Below are positions 31,705 to 44,067 of a stretch of 64,000 nt of DNA, piece after piece. The position numbers and the translations under genes are program-made. The first letter of the stretch is position 1. Every line of letters begins with the position of its first letter. The DNA comes from Tetranychus cinnabarinus (Eukaryota > Arthropoda > Arachnida > Trombidiformes > Tetranychidae): the NCBI GenBank assembly GCA_022266195.1, contig WHVY01000002.1, forward strand, positions 11,671,001-11,735,000, in the 5' to 3' direction. Below the pieces are notes generated by a model, which had not been told where the DNA came from, did not search any database, and saw only the letters and a program-made list of their open reading frames with translations.

Positions 31705-34700
31705 TTGGACCATAGATCAGGTCCGGAAAGTTTAATATCAAGAGAGCAAATTGGAGGAGGGGGAGGTGGAGGTGGCCGAGCAAGAAGAGATAATTATGGT
31801 ATAGATTTTCAAAATGACCATACACCATCAGTGGCTTCAAACTCTCCTAATTTAGCTGATTGTGCAGCAATTCAACTTCTTGCTGAAGATGTAGAGGAAA
31901 AATTAGAATCACTTCTAAAAACGTTTGTCACTGAAGACAAGCTTCGTCAAGAGGCCAGATTTAATTTGCTCAACAAAAGAAGTGCTTCTTTAACCAATTT
32001 AAATGCATTTGATCCCAATGAGGTCGGTAGAGATAGAGTTGATCAAAAATCAACTCAACCTTCCAATATATCTAATCAACCTAATCGTCAATCTACTCAA
32101 GGTCGATCTTTGTCCTCTGCCACAGGACGAGCATCTAGTTTCATTGTACAGCGGTCATCATCACCTTCTCCATCACAAGTTATTTATTCCCCTTCATCAC
32201 CAGGCTCATCACCAGGCTCATCAACATCATTTACACCAACTCTTTCTACATCATCTTCACCAAGTAAGAAGTCAAGTGGCTCAAATAACTCTACGACCAA
32301 TATCACTAAACAGGGTGCTCGCAAGATTGTCAACAAAAGTGAGTTAACAAAACCAACAGCCAACAACAGTTTGAACCAGGAAGTTAGTAAGGTTAAAATT
32401 AGAAACAGTGAGCCTAACTCCTCTCCAATGAGAGTGAAAACAAACTCGACATTAACACCAACCTCAGCAAACCAAAGTGAAAATGTTTACGGAAAAGTGA
32501 GAGGTACAAATTTACCAACAAGTCATTACTTACATGGACCTGGATCTAGATTAAAACAAGCTCGAAGTCAGGAAGATTTACGGCTATCAAATGAAGTTGA
32601 AAGACTTCTATCAGGTTTATCTGATTGGTCTCCAAAGTCAAGATATATTCAGCTAATGGCTGAAAAATCTGGTCTTCTGAATAATAAAAGTGGCCTTAAG
32701 AAAACAAATTCCGACCCGTCCCATAGAACTTCTCAGTCTTCATTAACTAAATCAGATACTAACAAAAATCAGCCAAATTTTGCCAAAAATCAATCCAGCA
32801 ATCGATCAACTATACCATCAGTGCAGAATAATAAAGGCGGACTTGTAATAAGATCAGCAAGTCGAAGTCCTGAAAGGAATTCAGTTAACCAGAAAACTAT
32901 AAATAGCAATGCAACACCAGATGTTATGAAACAAGTAAGGTCCAAAGGGTTATCTTCATCGCAATCAGCTACTCCACAAACAGAATTGTCTAATAATGAA
33001 AAAGAAAGCAAAGAAACAAGATCAAGATTATCGAATAACCGATCTCCATCTAATGTCTCTTCCAACCAAAAAGTTGCACCAAAAAGTACTGGTAAAGAGA
33101 CAAAAAGTATGGAACAGATTCTAGCCGATGCATTGAAATTAACTGAGGATGAGAAAGCTACTTTAATTGCTACACGAGAAAATTCACTGGCTACCAAACT
33201 GGCCAAGCAGCGAATCGAGGAATCAAACAAGAGTTCGATTGAACCGAGTGGTGAAAAGGCATCGAAATTACCTGAAAATGATAAGAGTTTACCCGCAGTT
33301 AAGACTATCGAACATAACGGTTCACAATCATCTCAACGTGGTTCAGTCGCGTCGATGAAAGCCGGTGAATCAAGAGAAGAAAAGCCTAAAGATGAAGGTC
33401 GTTTTCGCGACTCATTATTTTCATCCCCAGTTAACTATGCAAAGAATCGCTTTGCAGCATCAAGAGAAAGCACCAGAAATTCAAGTGAATCTGCCTCTAC
33501 TGAAGGTAATTCCGTTGAAACATCCCGACAATCTGTGGTGAATGAAGCGAAACAAGCTTGGGAACGTAAAGCATCAAATCAAAACTTGGATAAACAAGGC
33601 CATTTTCGTGGATCTAATGCTTTTAGTAATCCATGGTATGCTTCAAAAGGGGAAACTGGAGCAGTTAATGGATCAAACGCGTTAACCAGGCCAGATAAAG
33701 TTACAACAACAATTCACCGAACTAATCCTGTTAGACCATTTTTGACTAAAGGATCGGTTGCAGAAAGAGTTTTACTTTTCGAAAAAAGGCCCGAAATGAA
33801 AAAAGATGGCAAATCAAACTCAACTGATAGTAAATCGAAATCTCCTGTTCTTTACAGCACTTGGAAAAATCAAGATAAAACTCAGGTAATTGACATTGGT
33901 TCTTATTATTACAATTGTTGCAATAGTTTTTTTTACAAATTTTACTCAATTGAATATTATTCAACTTGGTATTTCGAAGTTATTCAAAACAAGCCAATTT
34001 CCAATTTAACATATCATCACAATCTGCTTCAGTAAACTTGGCTTGAATTCAATATCTCTATTTCAGACATAATCTAAATGCTTAGGCGTACAGAATTAAA
34101 TTCAACATGTTTCGATTTTACTTTACTTTTCTCGGTGAAAAAAGGGAAAATCTAAAACAAAAATTATTGATTCAATGGCACAACCAGTATTTAAATAGGT
34201 TTTTCATGTATTATTGCAACACGATTGGAATGTAATGGCTCAAAATCGACACTTACTATTCAAGACATTTCTTAACTATTTTTTATTTCTAACAATCTAG
34301 AGTGAAGTGCTTCAAATTGCACAAAACTTTATCCAGCCAACAACGAATCGTCAATCTTCCACGACAATATCTCGTAACTCTTGGGGAACTGGATATGGAA
34401 TACCAAGATTCTATTTTCCTTCTGGCTTGCCGTACACATCTACCGAAATCGATGCTCGAATCAGGCGTATTGTCGAGGAATTCAATCGTTTACCTGACCG
34501 ATCATCAACTCGAGAATCATTTGGTAAAATTACCAAAGCGGCCGGACTTCCTTTATATTGGAAACAATCTCTGTTTGATGCTGTCATTGGCGAATCTCGA
34601 AAATCTTTAGTTACCTGTGATCAATTTGTAAAATACTTTAAAGAGTAAGTAGTGATTCAAATTTTCCAATAACTCATTGTGATGGCCATTAAAAAATTAA

Positions 34701-36077
34701 CATCGTTGACTTATGAATGATACTTTGGCCAGTATTTGTGAAGTCACATTGACTTTATCTGTCTTTGAAAATTAAAATCAAATTTTGATTTTTTATAATC
34801 AACCAGATATTACAGTTTGACTTTAGTGTCATATTTTATTGACCATCCCTTAATCAGATTTTCAATTTTTTTAATTATCGGTTGCTGATCATGGATAAAT
34901 TAGACTTGTAACTTCCTGTCATGATGATACTTCCAAATTTGTCCGAGTTTATTCTCATGGGAAAAGAAATTATCTTTTGCCGGAAGATTTCGTTCCAATG
35001 ATGCAAGATGTAATTGAAACTCATCCTGGTTTAGGATTTTTAAAGGAAGCCACTGAATTTCATTCTAGATATGTTCAAACGGTAAGAGATGCTTATGAGA
35101 AACAGTATTTGAATATTGATAAAATATGCTAACTAATCATTTCATTATGTGCTTTAAACAGGTGATTGCTCGAATATTTTATTGTGTTAATAAATCATGG
35201 AGCGGACGAATATCTATTCCTGAACTGAGAAAAAGCAATTTCCTTCTTGTTGTGTCTCTTCTTGAAGAGGAAGATGATATTAACCAGATTACAGACTACT
35301 TCTCTTATGAACACTTTTATGTCATTTATTGTAAATTTTGGGAGCTCGATAAAGATCATGATCTTATAATAGACAGAGAAGATCTGATGAGGCATAATGA
35401 TGCAGGTAAGTTATTATATTAACAATATTTCCACGAAAATCATTACAAATTTTTTATTTTTACCCTTTCTTTTCTTCAAGCAATATCATCTCGTATGATT
35501 GACAGGATATTTTCAGGTGCTGTAACTCGAGGACCTGTCCGTAGACAGGGTAAAATGACTTATTCTGAGTTTGTGTGGTTCTTGATCTCAGAAGAAGATA
35601 AACGTTATCCAAGAGCAATTGAATATTGGTTCAGGTGTATGGACATTGACGGCGATGGTTATCTATCGATGTATGAACTGGAATATTTTTACGAAGAACA
35701 AGTCAAAAGAATGGAAGCATTAGGAATTGAAGCTTTACCATTTAACGATTGCCTTTGCCAAGTAAATTAATATTGACTCTGATACAATTGGGAAAGAATC
35801 TAATTTATTATTATGAACTATTTTTCAGATGCTTGATATGGTTAGACCAAAAGAATGTGGACGAATTTCCTTGGCTGATCTTAAAAGATGTCGAATGACG
35901 CCAATATTTTTTGACACTTTTTTCAATCTTGATAAATATCTTGATCACGAACAAAGGGATCCATTTTCATCCAAAGACAATGATGATGCTATTATTTCTG
36001 ATTGGGATCGATTTGCTGCTGAGGAATATGAACTTTTAGTCGCAGAAGAAAGTGCTCAACAGTCCCGCATTCATTGA
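31705..36077 (+). CDS. PPP2R3A: PP2A regulatory subunit B'' (PPP2R3A/PR130-PR72 type), 5' end unresolved
   Basis: Calcium-binding B'' subunit that targets the protein phosphatase 2A core enzyme. Exons found: from about 31705 to 33885, then 34301-34644, 34904-35081, 35162-35405, 35481-35761 and 35829-36077. Together they have an unbroken frame of 1158 codons. The conserved C-terminal half starts at IPRFYFPSGLPYT and includes LYWK, HPGLGFLKEATEFHSRY, INQITDYFSYEHFYVIYCKF, IFSGAVTRG and FVWFLISEEDKR. It has two EF-hand-like sites (DKDHDLIIDRED, DIDGDGYLSMYELEYF) and ends DHEQRDPF…LVAEESAQ, closest to PPP2R3A. The long first exon (about 727 codons) is Ser/Asn/Lys-rich and disordered, like the PR130 extension. 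The frame opens after a stop near 31646 with no ATG, so the start lies on an undetected upstream exon. Confidence 0.88.
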
Positions 36078-36889
36078 ATTGAGATATCAATTAAAACCGC
36101 TTTTGGAACAAGCAAAGATTGTAATTCTTGATAATTTATTGTGCATAATTATTAAGAATTACAAAAGTACTCATTTCTTCTGTTATTTACTCTTTTTTAT
36201 ACTTCCCTGAATCGAAAAGGTTTCTGCTATCAAGCTTCAAGATTAATAACAATTTAATGGAAACTAATCAACACCCTGAGCCCATGTTAAACAGTGAAAC
36301 TGAATAAAAAACTAGTCAAAATTTTGATACAAAACTTGCTTTTGAATCAAAAAATTTTAACCAAACAATCCACAGTAATGCCAAAATTGAAGAGATTATC
36401 TTCAATGCTCATTTTAATGTTAAATAAAGCCAAATAATGTTAAATGTGAAATATAAATGTTCGATAAATGATTTGAAATGTATTGTAATAAAAACAAGTT
36501 TAATAAGTTTGAAACAATTTCGTGAAAAAATTGAAAATTTTCTGCATTTTGAATCAATAATGAATAAAACGAAGACCATGTTACCCACAGTCAATCCGGA
36601 AGTTTTCTGTGGAGTTGCAACTACTAAAAACACATTTGTGATATTTATTAATCTAATTAGTTGAATTAAATTCTGAATAATAAACTCGAGACAATTGATT
36701 ATTAAGATAAATGTAACTAGGCTAATGATAAACGGGTTAAATGTTTTAATCTAAATCATTCAATTAGAATACAGAAAGGACTGAAGTTTCTTAGTTTTGA
36801 CTTTGTTTCAACTAATTCAACTGACTCGAAATACGTTATTAAATCAATTTATCAATTTCAATTAATTCTGAAATCCTTGCAACAAATCC
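36078..36889. other. Boundary between single-copy genes and the receptor array
   Basis: 3' flank of the PP2A B'' gene. From about 36420 onward, sequence related to later inter-receptor spacers begins (e.g. the TAAATGATTTGAAATGTATTGTAATAA block near 36465-36495, seen again near 39005, 47835 and 50140). No intact gene. Confidence 0.5.
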
Positions 36890-36945
36890 CTGTTTGATTG
36901 ATTTTGATTTGATATATTGAATATTTAATTCCTAATGGTAGTTCT

Positions 36946-37066
36946 TTCGTGATCATAAACATTTAGATGCATTTAAAAAACAATATACTGTTTCCAGTGA
37001 GTACATAGATTCAGAATTATTATTAATATTTCTGATCAATCAACAAATTGAATAAAAACAATTGTA
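36946..37066 (+). promoter_or_regulatory. Conserved receptor upstream module (gene at 37137)
   Basis: Block 1, TTCGTGATCATAAACATTTA (36946 on), lies 190 bp before the ATG. Block 2 (TCTGATCAATCAACAAATTG, then AATAAAAACAATTG) is at 37030-37066. The same pair in the same order precedes the other family members, in spacers that otherwise drift, so a promoter role is likely but inferred. Confidence 0.5.
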
Positions 37067-37136
37067 TGTAAACCACAAAAAAATTGAAACTAAGTACTAC
37101 TTTTGTTTTTTGAATTGCTCTTTTATAGCAGTAGCA

Positions 37137-38680
37137 ATGATCGCGAAACTGAAATCATCGAATTTCCGTCAACATTTGAAGCCTTTTTTGTATAAACTGA
37201 TTGGTTGGACTGGTGAATCCGATATTGAAACAAGAAGAGCTTTGGCTCGTTTCGATTATTTCAATCAATTGTTTCTCGTTAGTTTAAATGGTGGACTAAT
37301 GCAAGAATACGATAAGCCAATCACTCGAAGAGTATGGATAGCAAACTGGATTGCTCGTATTTCAGTGATATACACAGTCATTCGAATGAGTCTGTTCATA
37401 TGCTACCAAGGAAATGCTAAGATTGATTTATATTTGGCAAATTTGATTCCTGAAGATGTACAGCCAATGAAAACGGCCTTTTTCATCTTGACAAACATTA
37501 CCTTTTCTGTCCTTTTTCTGCTCCGTGAATACATTCATTACATCGAACGTGCTGGCTATCTAATATCATTTAGATTTTTCCTTGATATTCGTATTAATGG
37601 AGTTTCTTGTGAGCGTACTAATTTGAATAAAAGATGTGGACAGTTATTCAATAAAATTTGCCATCTATTGATGATAAATGGAATACGTCTCTTGATTGTC
37701 GTTTGTGTTGCTGCATTCTTATTAATAATCTCACTTCGTTTATATTTTCCGGGCAATTTTGCAACTAAAATGCACGTCCTTTTTATCATTTTACACATTA
37801 CTATTGAAACTGTTGCACTAATAACAATTTTCTCTCCTTTGATTAATATTGGAGTTTATCTTTGGACTATCGCTGCATTGACCACGGCACGTATGGATAG
37901 TATCATGGACCAAATCAAATACTGCCTTGATGGTTCTAATTTAAGTCAAGCTGAACTGAGGAGGATTAATTACCAAGTGATTTATGTTTTAAATGATATT
38001 GATAAGTCTTGTCGTAACATGAATTATTTGCTTCTCTACTTGGATGGACTAATTGCAATAGAAGCTGACATTATGCTGTTATTTGCATTGATTTATAAAC
38101 TGTTTCCAGATGTAATTTCAAAGTTAATCTCATTTGGAGGCATTACGATCCATTTTTTTCTCGTAATTGGCACTTATTGGGCGTCTAGTTATTATGTTAA
38201 AGTAAGTGTCAGTTATATTATTGAAATTTATAATCACTTATTATGTCTTATGTCTTCATTTGAAGGTGATAAGCGTACATGGATATTATACCAAACTTAT
38301 ATTGAATACAAGAACGATATGTCCAGCTCGATTCAAGGTACGTTACTTTCTGAAAAGTTGCACTCAAGATTCAATCTATTCATTGTGCAGTTTTTTTAGT
38401 TTAAAACACATCCAAACAAACTGATATTTTACTGATGAAAAACATTTGCCCAGGCTTTAGAGATTCAAGATAGAATCAATGGGAACCAAACTGGCATCCT
38501 AATTGGTGACTTTGGACTGATTACTCCTGAGTTTGCTCTTATTGTGAGTTTCTTGTGGATTCATATATTATAAATACTAAGACGCTTCATTTATTAATAT
38601 TATCACAGTTTATATTGGAAAACATCAACTTCATCATGCTTTTGGCATGCAATATCAACTCTTTGGTTGAAATTTCATAA
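37137..38680 (+). CDS. Gustatory receptor, array copy 1 (4 exons, intact)
   Basis: Exons 37137-38201, 38266-38337, 38454-38543 and 38609-38680 encode 432 residues. All introns are phase 0 with GT/AG borders, the classical gustatory-receptor arrangement of three phase-0 introns near the C-terminus. The first exon carries a conserved cytoplasmic N-terminus (FLYKLIGWTGESDIETRRAL) and most of the seven hydrophobic segments, including LLLYLDGLIAIEADIMLLFA. Exon 2 holds SVHGYYTKLILNT…CPARFK, exon 3 ALEIQDRING…GDFGLITPEFALI, exon 4 the last membrane segment (FILENINFIMLLACNINSLV). Such proteins are ligand-gated cation channels of chemosensory neurons; the ligand is unknown. The start MIAKLK was chosen to match MIEKLK of its relatives; an upstream in-frame ATG at 37062 is less likely. 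Confidence 0.8.
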
Positions 38681-39318
38681 GTTTTTATCAAAATGGCTTC
38701 AAGTACCAGAACATTTTACATAAGCTGCGCAACTCAAATTTTTATAACGGTAATTGATGAACAGGATTTCTTAATAAGACTTCTTGATTTCCTGTCCATA
38801 TTGATCAATTAAGATCAATTCAATAGTTTGTGCAATAAACCATTTCACAGTACTAAACATACTGTATTTGTGATATTAATCCATCTAATAGCCATTTGCT
38901 TAAATTGCATAAATTAAATCTAAGCGATTGACTATCGTAAGTCTATTGTGTGATTGATTTGCATGTTAAAGTTGCAGAAAATCTTTGAATAAGCAGAAAA
39001 GTTAAATGATTTTTAAATGTATTGTAATAAAACAAAATTAATAAGTTCCAATCGACTTCCAAAAAGATTTATTGTTTAGTTTAGCAATCGATTTATGTTT
39101 ATTACTCTTCCGTGCTCATGAACACTTCGATAAATTTCACAATAAAAGAAAAACAAGATTAAACTGCAACGAAAAAGTATTTCAGATCAAACTCCAAGTT
39201 AGTGCAGACAGATGAGATTTTCACTGGATTGTTTTCTTTGTGTATTTGAACAAATCTATTTGTTGAAAAAATAAAATTTTGAAGAGTAGTGAAGTGGACA
39301 GTAAGTGCAATAATCGAA

Positions 39319-40090
39319 ATGATTGAGAAACTAAAGCCATCGAATTTCCAACAATATTTGAAGCCTTTTTTGTATAAACTGATTGGTTGGACTGGTGAAT
39401 CCGATATTGAAACAAGAAAAGCTTTAGCTCGTTTCGATTATCTCAATCAATTATTGCTTGTGAATTTATGTGGTGGACAAAAGCAAGAATACGATGGACC
39501 AAAAACTCGAAAGGTATGGATAGCAAACTGGATCGCTCGTATTTCATCCATTCACACAGTGAATGACTCTCTTCATTTACTACCAAGGAAATGCTTAGAT
39601 TGATTTATACTTAGCAAATTTGATTCCCGAAGATGTACAGCCGATGAAAACTTCCTTTCTTATATTAACTATTATTATTATCTTTTCCATCCTGTTTGCT
39701 GTTCGTGAGTACATTCATTACATCGAACGTTCTGGTTATTTTATAGCGTTCAGATGGTTTCTAAACATAAGCATTCATGGAGTTTCTCATGCACCTTTTA
39801 TGTTGAATAAAAGATACTCACATTTGTGCAGTAAAGTTTGTCATCTATTCATGATAAATGGAATAAGAATCTTGATTTTCATGTGCACTTATACACTATC
39901 ATTTACATAAATACTGCGTCTATATTTTCCGTCCACTTATTCAACCATATTGCACATCTTTTTCATTATTTACTTCTCTTTCTCGTCAGACTAATTGAAA
40001 TTGCAGGTAACTTTTTGTTGTTATTTTCATTGATATTCATCTATTTCCAGATTTCATTTCTAAAATCATGCAACAAGTCCCTGTTTGATT
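39319..40090 (+). pseudogene. Gustatory receptor pseudogene, array copy 2
   Basis: Starts normally (MIEKLKPSNFQQYLKPFLYK), but a short deletion near 39560 within the IYTVIRMSLFI region shifts frame. The second frame (from about 39605, LANLIPEDVQPMK…) runs to an in-frame TAA near 39907, where other copies read FILRLYFP. Beyond, about 600 bp are missing: sequence jumps from the STYST region (about 39945) to the IFxLFPDFISK region (about 40010-40070). Exons 2-4 are absent. The middle part matches the copy at 48272 (ILTIIIIFSILFAVREYIHY). Confidence 0.85.
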
Positions 40091-40136
40091 GATTTTGATT
40101 TGATATATTGAATATTTAGTTCCTAATGATAGTTCT

Positions 40137-40242
40137 TTCGTGATCATAAACATTTAGATATATTTGCAAGAAACAAGACTGTTTCCAGTGAGTAGATTCA
40201 GAAGTATTTCAGATCAATCTACAAGTTGAATAAAAACAGTTG
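40137..40242 (+). promoter_or_regulatory. Conserved receptor upstream module (gene at 40364)
   Basis: Block 1 TTCGTGATCATAAACATTTA at 40137; block 2 TTTCAGATCAATCTACAAGT at 40206 with TAAAAACAGTTG following. Block 1 is 227 bp before the ATG. Confidence 0.5.
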
Positions 40243-40363
40243 CATGTGAACCAGAAAAATTGAAACATAGATCTTCTATTCTAGTTTGTTAAATTAAAAT
40301 CTTCATTAGCAATTTATTGCTTTAAAATATCCAAAATTTCCCTGCATAATTGTATAAAATTGA

Positions 40364-41898
40364 ATGGTTGAAATGATTGAGAAACTGAAGACAACGAATT
40401 TCCGTCAATATTTGAAGACTTTTTTATACAAACTGATTGGCTGGACTGGTGAATCCGATATTGAAACAAGAAGAGCTTTGGCTCGTTTCGATTATCTCAA
40501 TCAATTGTTTCTTGTTAGTCTATGTGGTGGACAAAAGCAAGAATACGATAAACCGATTCCTAGAAAAGTATGGATAGCAAACTGGATCGCTCGTATTTCA
40601 GTCATTTACACAGTGATTCGAATGAGTCTGTTCATATGCTACCAAGGCAATGATCAAATTGATTTATATTTGGCTAATTTCCTGCCTGAAGATGTTCAGC
40701 CGATGAAAACAGCATTTCTTGTAATAGCTAATATTGCCTTTTCCATTCTTTTTATGCTCCGTGAATACATTCATTACATTGAACGTTCGGGCTATCTAAT
40801 ATCATTTAGATTTTTCCTTGATATTCGTATTCATGGAGTTTCTTGTGGCCGTTTTAATTTGAATGAGAGATGCTCACAATTATTCAATAAAATTTGCCAT
40901 CTATTCATGGTAAATGGAATACGTATCATGATTTCTACTTGTATTGTCTCATTTTTGATCACAATCTCACTTCGTTTATATTTTCCGGGCAATTTCGCAA
41001 CTAAAATGCACGTCTTTTACGCTATTTTACACATTCATATTGAATCTGTTGCACTAATAACACTTTTGACTGCTTTAGGCTCTATTGGAATATATCTTTG
41101 GACTATCGCTGCGTTGATCATGGCACGCATAGATAGTATTATTGACCAAATCCAACTTTGTTTAAATAAACCTAATTTAAGAGAAGCTGATCTGGTTCAA
41201 GTTAATTTCCAGGTGATTCAGACTTTCAATCACATTGACAAATCTAGTCGTAACTTGAATTATTTACTTCTCTACTTGGATGGACTGATTGCAATAGAAG
41301 CTGACATTATGCTTTTATTTGCATTAATTTATAAACTTTTTCCTGATCTGATTTCAAAGATAATCTCATTTGGAGGCATTACGATCCATATTTTTCTCGT
41401 AATTGGCACTTATTGGGCGTCTAGTTATTATGTTAAAGTAAGTGTCAGTTATATTATTGAAATTTATAATCACTTATTTTTATATGTCTTTATTTGAAGG
41501 TGCTAAGCATACATGGATATTATACTAAACTTATATTGAATACACAAACTATATGTCCAGCTCGATTAAAGGTAACTTTCTGCAAAGCCGCTTTCAAAGA
41601 TTTGATCTGTTCCTTTTAGTCTAAACACTTTCTAACTGACATTTTATTGTTGAAAAACATTCGCTCAGGCTTTAGAAATTCAAGATCGAATCAATGGGAA
41701 CCAAACTGGCATCATAATCGGAGATTTTGGACTGATTACTCCCGAATTCGCTCTCCTGGTAAGTGTTTTCGCTAGCAATTTTCTGGGTTAATATAAATGC
41801 TAATACATTTTATTAATTGATTGCAGTTTATATTGGAAAATATCAACTTCATCATGCTTCTAACTTGCAATATCAATTCTTTGGTTGAAACTTCATAA
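40364..41898 (+). CDS. Gustatory receptor, array copy 3 (4 exons, intact)
   Basis: Exons 40364-41437, 41500-41571, 41669-41758 and 41827-41898 encode 435 residues (432 if translation starts at the second Met, 40373, as in MIEKLK relatives). Same domain plan as the first copy and closely related to it (shared SFRFFLDIRIHGVSC, LRLYFPGNFATKMHVF, LLLYLDGLIAIEADIMLLFA, IGTYWASSYYVK). All four exons are open with good splice borders. Differences concentrate in the extracellular and third-membrane regions (LVIANIAFSILFMLREYIHY; STCIVSFLITISL), the parts most likely to set ligand preference; that is an inference. Confidence 0.8.
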
Positions 41899-42599
41899 GT
41901 TTTTATCAAACTGGCTTCAAGTATCAGTACCTTTTACATAACCTAAATAACTCGCTGCTCCAATCATTATAGCGTCAATTGACAGTTTCTTAACGACTTC
42001 GCTACTATTGATTTCTCGTGTTCTTCCAATATTTATTACATGAGGATTTAAGATCACAATAGGGAAAAGTCCATGAAAGATAAAACTCTCTACCAATTCA
42101 ATTGTTTTGTTAATAAACCATATTTCAATATTACCTAAACATATTTTTATTTATTAATCTAATAGCCATTTACATGGGTTTAATTATGACGAACAAAGTC
42201 GAGTCGATTGATTATCGAAATAAATGGTAACTTTCTTTCTGACAAGCTATTCAGTCTATCGTGTGATTGATTTGCATGATAAAATTACAGAAAATCTTTG
42301 CTTCTCAGAAAAGTTTGGAATCCGGTAATTAAATTGTATTATAACGATCCATGCAAAGATGAAATGAGCTGGTTCAATTAACATTGATTTGATTTTAGTC
42401 AGATATCTTGTTGTCAGTAATTGCAGTTTTTGCTTTAACTAATCAAATGTCCGTGTATATGAACATTCAGATAAACCTAACGAAACAAACAGTTTTCATT
42501 TAATGAAAGGTTAAATGATCTGGAACGTATTAAGCTATAAGAATATATTAGATATTAAGTGAAATGCAATGCAATTTTATTCGGCAATAACTACTAATA

Positions 42600-43548
42600 A
42601 CTATTTCCGTCAATATTTGCAGCCTTTAAACTTTTAAACTGAAGCCTTCGAATCTTGCTCGATACTTGAAGTCTTTTTCATACAAACTGATTGGTTGGAC
42701 TGGTGAATCCGATATTGAAACAAGAAAAGTTTTAGCTCGTTTCGATTATCTCAATCAATTGTTTCTTGTTATAAATTAAGGTTATCTAACATCACTCAGA
42801 TCTTTCATTGACATTCGTATTCATGGAGTTACGTATGAGCCTTTAAAGTTGAATAAAAGATGCTCACGGATATTCAGTAAAATTTGTCTTATACTGATGA
42901 TAAATGGAATACGTTCCTTGATTCTGCTTTGTATTCGGGCAACTTCATTAGCAATATTACTCCGTCTATATTTTCCGGCCACTTATTCAACCAAAGAGCG
43001 CATCTTTTTCATATTTTTCATATTCCTATTGAAATCGTCGCATTAATAACAGTTTGCTCTTCTTTGCTTTCTATTGGATTTAATCTTTGGGCTTTGCTTG
43101 CGTTTCAAATAGCCCGCATTTATAGTATCATTGACCAGATCAAACATCTTTTCAGTAAACTTCCTTTAAGTCAACCTGAACTGAGACATATTAATGAACG
43201 AATGATTGCCGTTCTTAATGATAACGATCAAACCAATCGTCAAATAATTTACTTCTCTACCTTTATGGACTAATTGCAATTGAAGCTGACATTATGCTGT
43301 TATTTGCACTTTATAAACTCTTTCCAGATTTCATTTCTAAACTCGTCTCATTTTTCAGGTATTTTAACCCATTTTTTCCTCGTAAGTGGCACATATTGGG
43401 CATCTCGATATCATGTGCAAGTAAGTCTCTGGATTATTTATCCATCATTTTCTTTAAACTATACTCTAAATTTTAGGTGCTGAGGATACATGGATACTAT
43501 ACGAAACTTTTATTGAACCTAAAAGCTACTTGTCCAGCTAAATTTAAG
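42600..43548 (+). pseudogene. Gustatory receptor pseudogene, array copy 4
   Basis: A fragment of the N-terminal codons appears at 42602-42625, then again from about 42635 (LKPSNLARYLKSFSYKLIGWTGESD…). After NQLFLV the sequence stops (ATAAATTAAG) and resumes about 100 codons later at the YLTSLRSFIDIRIHGV region. Several frameshifts follow (frames 42849-43046, 42884-43273, 43274-43483). Exon 2 is still recognisable at about 43477-43548 (HGYYTKL); exons 3 and 4 were not found. It is closest to the copy at 44068. Confidence 0.85.
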
Positions 43549-44067
43549 GTACATAATTTACAATAAGTTAATATGAAACTGGCTAGAAGTACCAATACAT
43601 AACTCGTTGGTGCAACAATTATGTAGACATCAATTGATAAACAAGTGTTCTTAATACGACCTCGCTATAATCTTTTATTTACATGAGGTCACAAACTAAT
43701 GTCGCAATGTAACATAGCAAAGCCCATGAATGATACGATCAATTCAAGAGCTCTTGCAATAACTACGAGACATACTTAATTGTTTAGTTTAGCAATCGAT
43801 TTATGTTTAATAATCTTCCGTGCTCATGAATAGTTCGAAAAATTTCATAAACAATGAGAAAGAGATGAGACCGGAATGAAAAGCATTCAAATCAATCTCC
43901 AAGTTAGGAAGAGCAGTTGGTAATCATAAGATTTCAATTTCATTATTAAATGGTTTCCTTTGTGATCCAAACACAACAAATTGTTACAAAGTAAAAAAAA
44001 CTTTTCTGTGTCTAATTATATGAAGTGTGATGAAAATGCAGTTCCCTGCTTAAGCAAATAAAATCAA

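Noticed and set aside
31337..31735. 132-codon plus-strand frame upstream of the PP2A B'' gene
   Set aside because: Its frame differs from the long exon, it is Phe/Leu/Asn-rich intron-like sequence, and it shows no domain.
39319..40090. Reading the copy-2 receptor as a functional gene with an extra intron
   Set aside because: The break near 39560 lacks GT/AG borders, there is a further in-frame stop near 39907, and exons 2-4 are missing.
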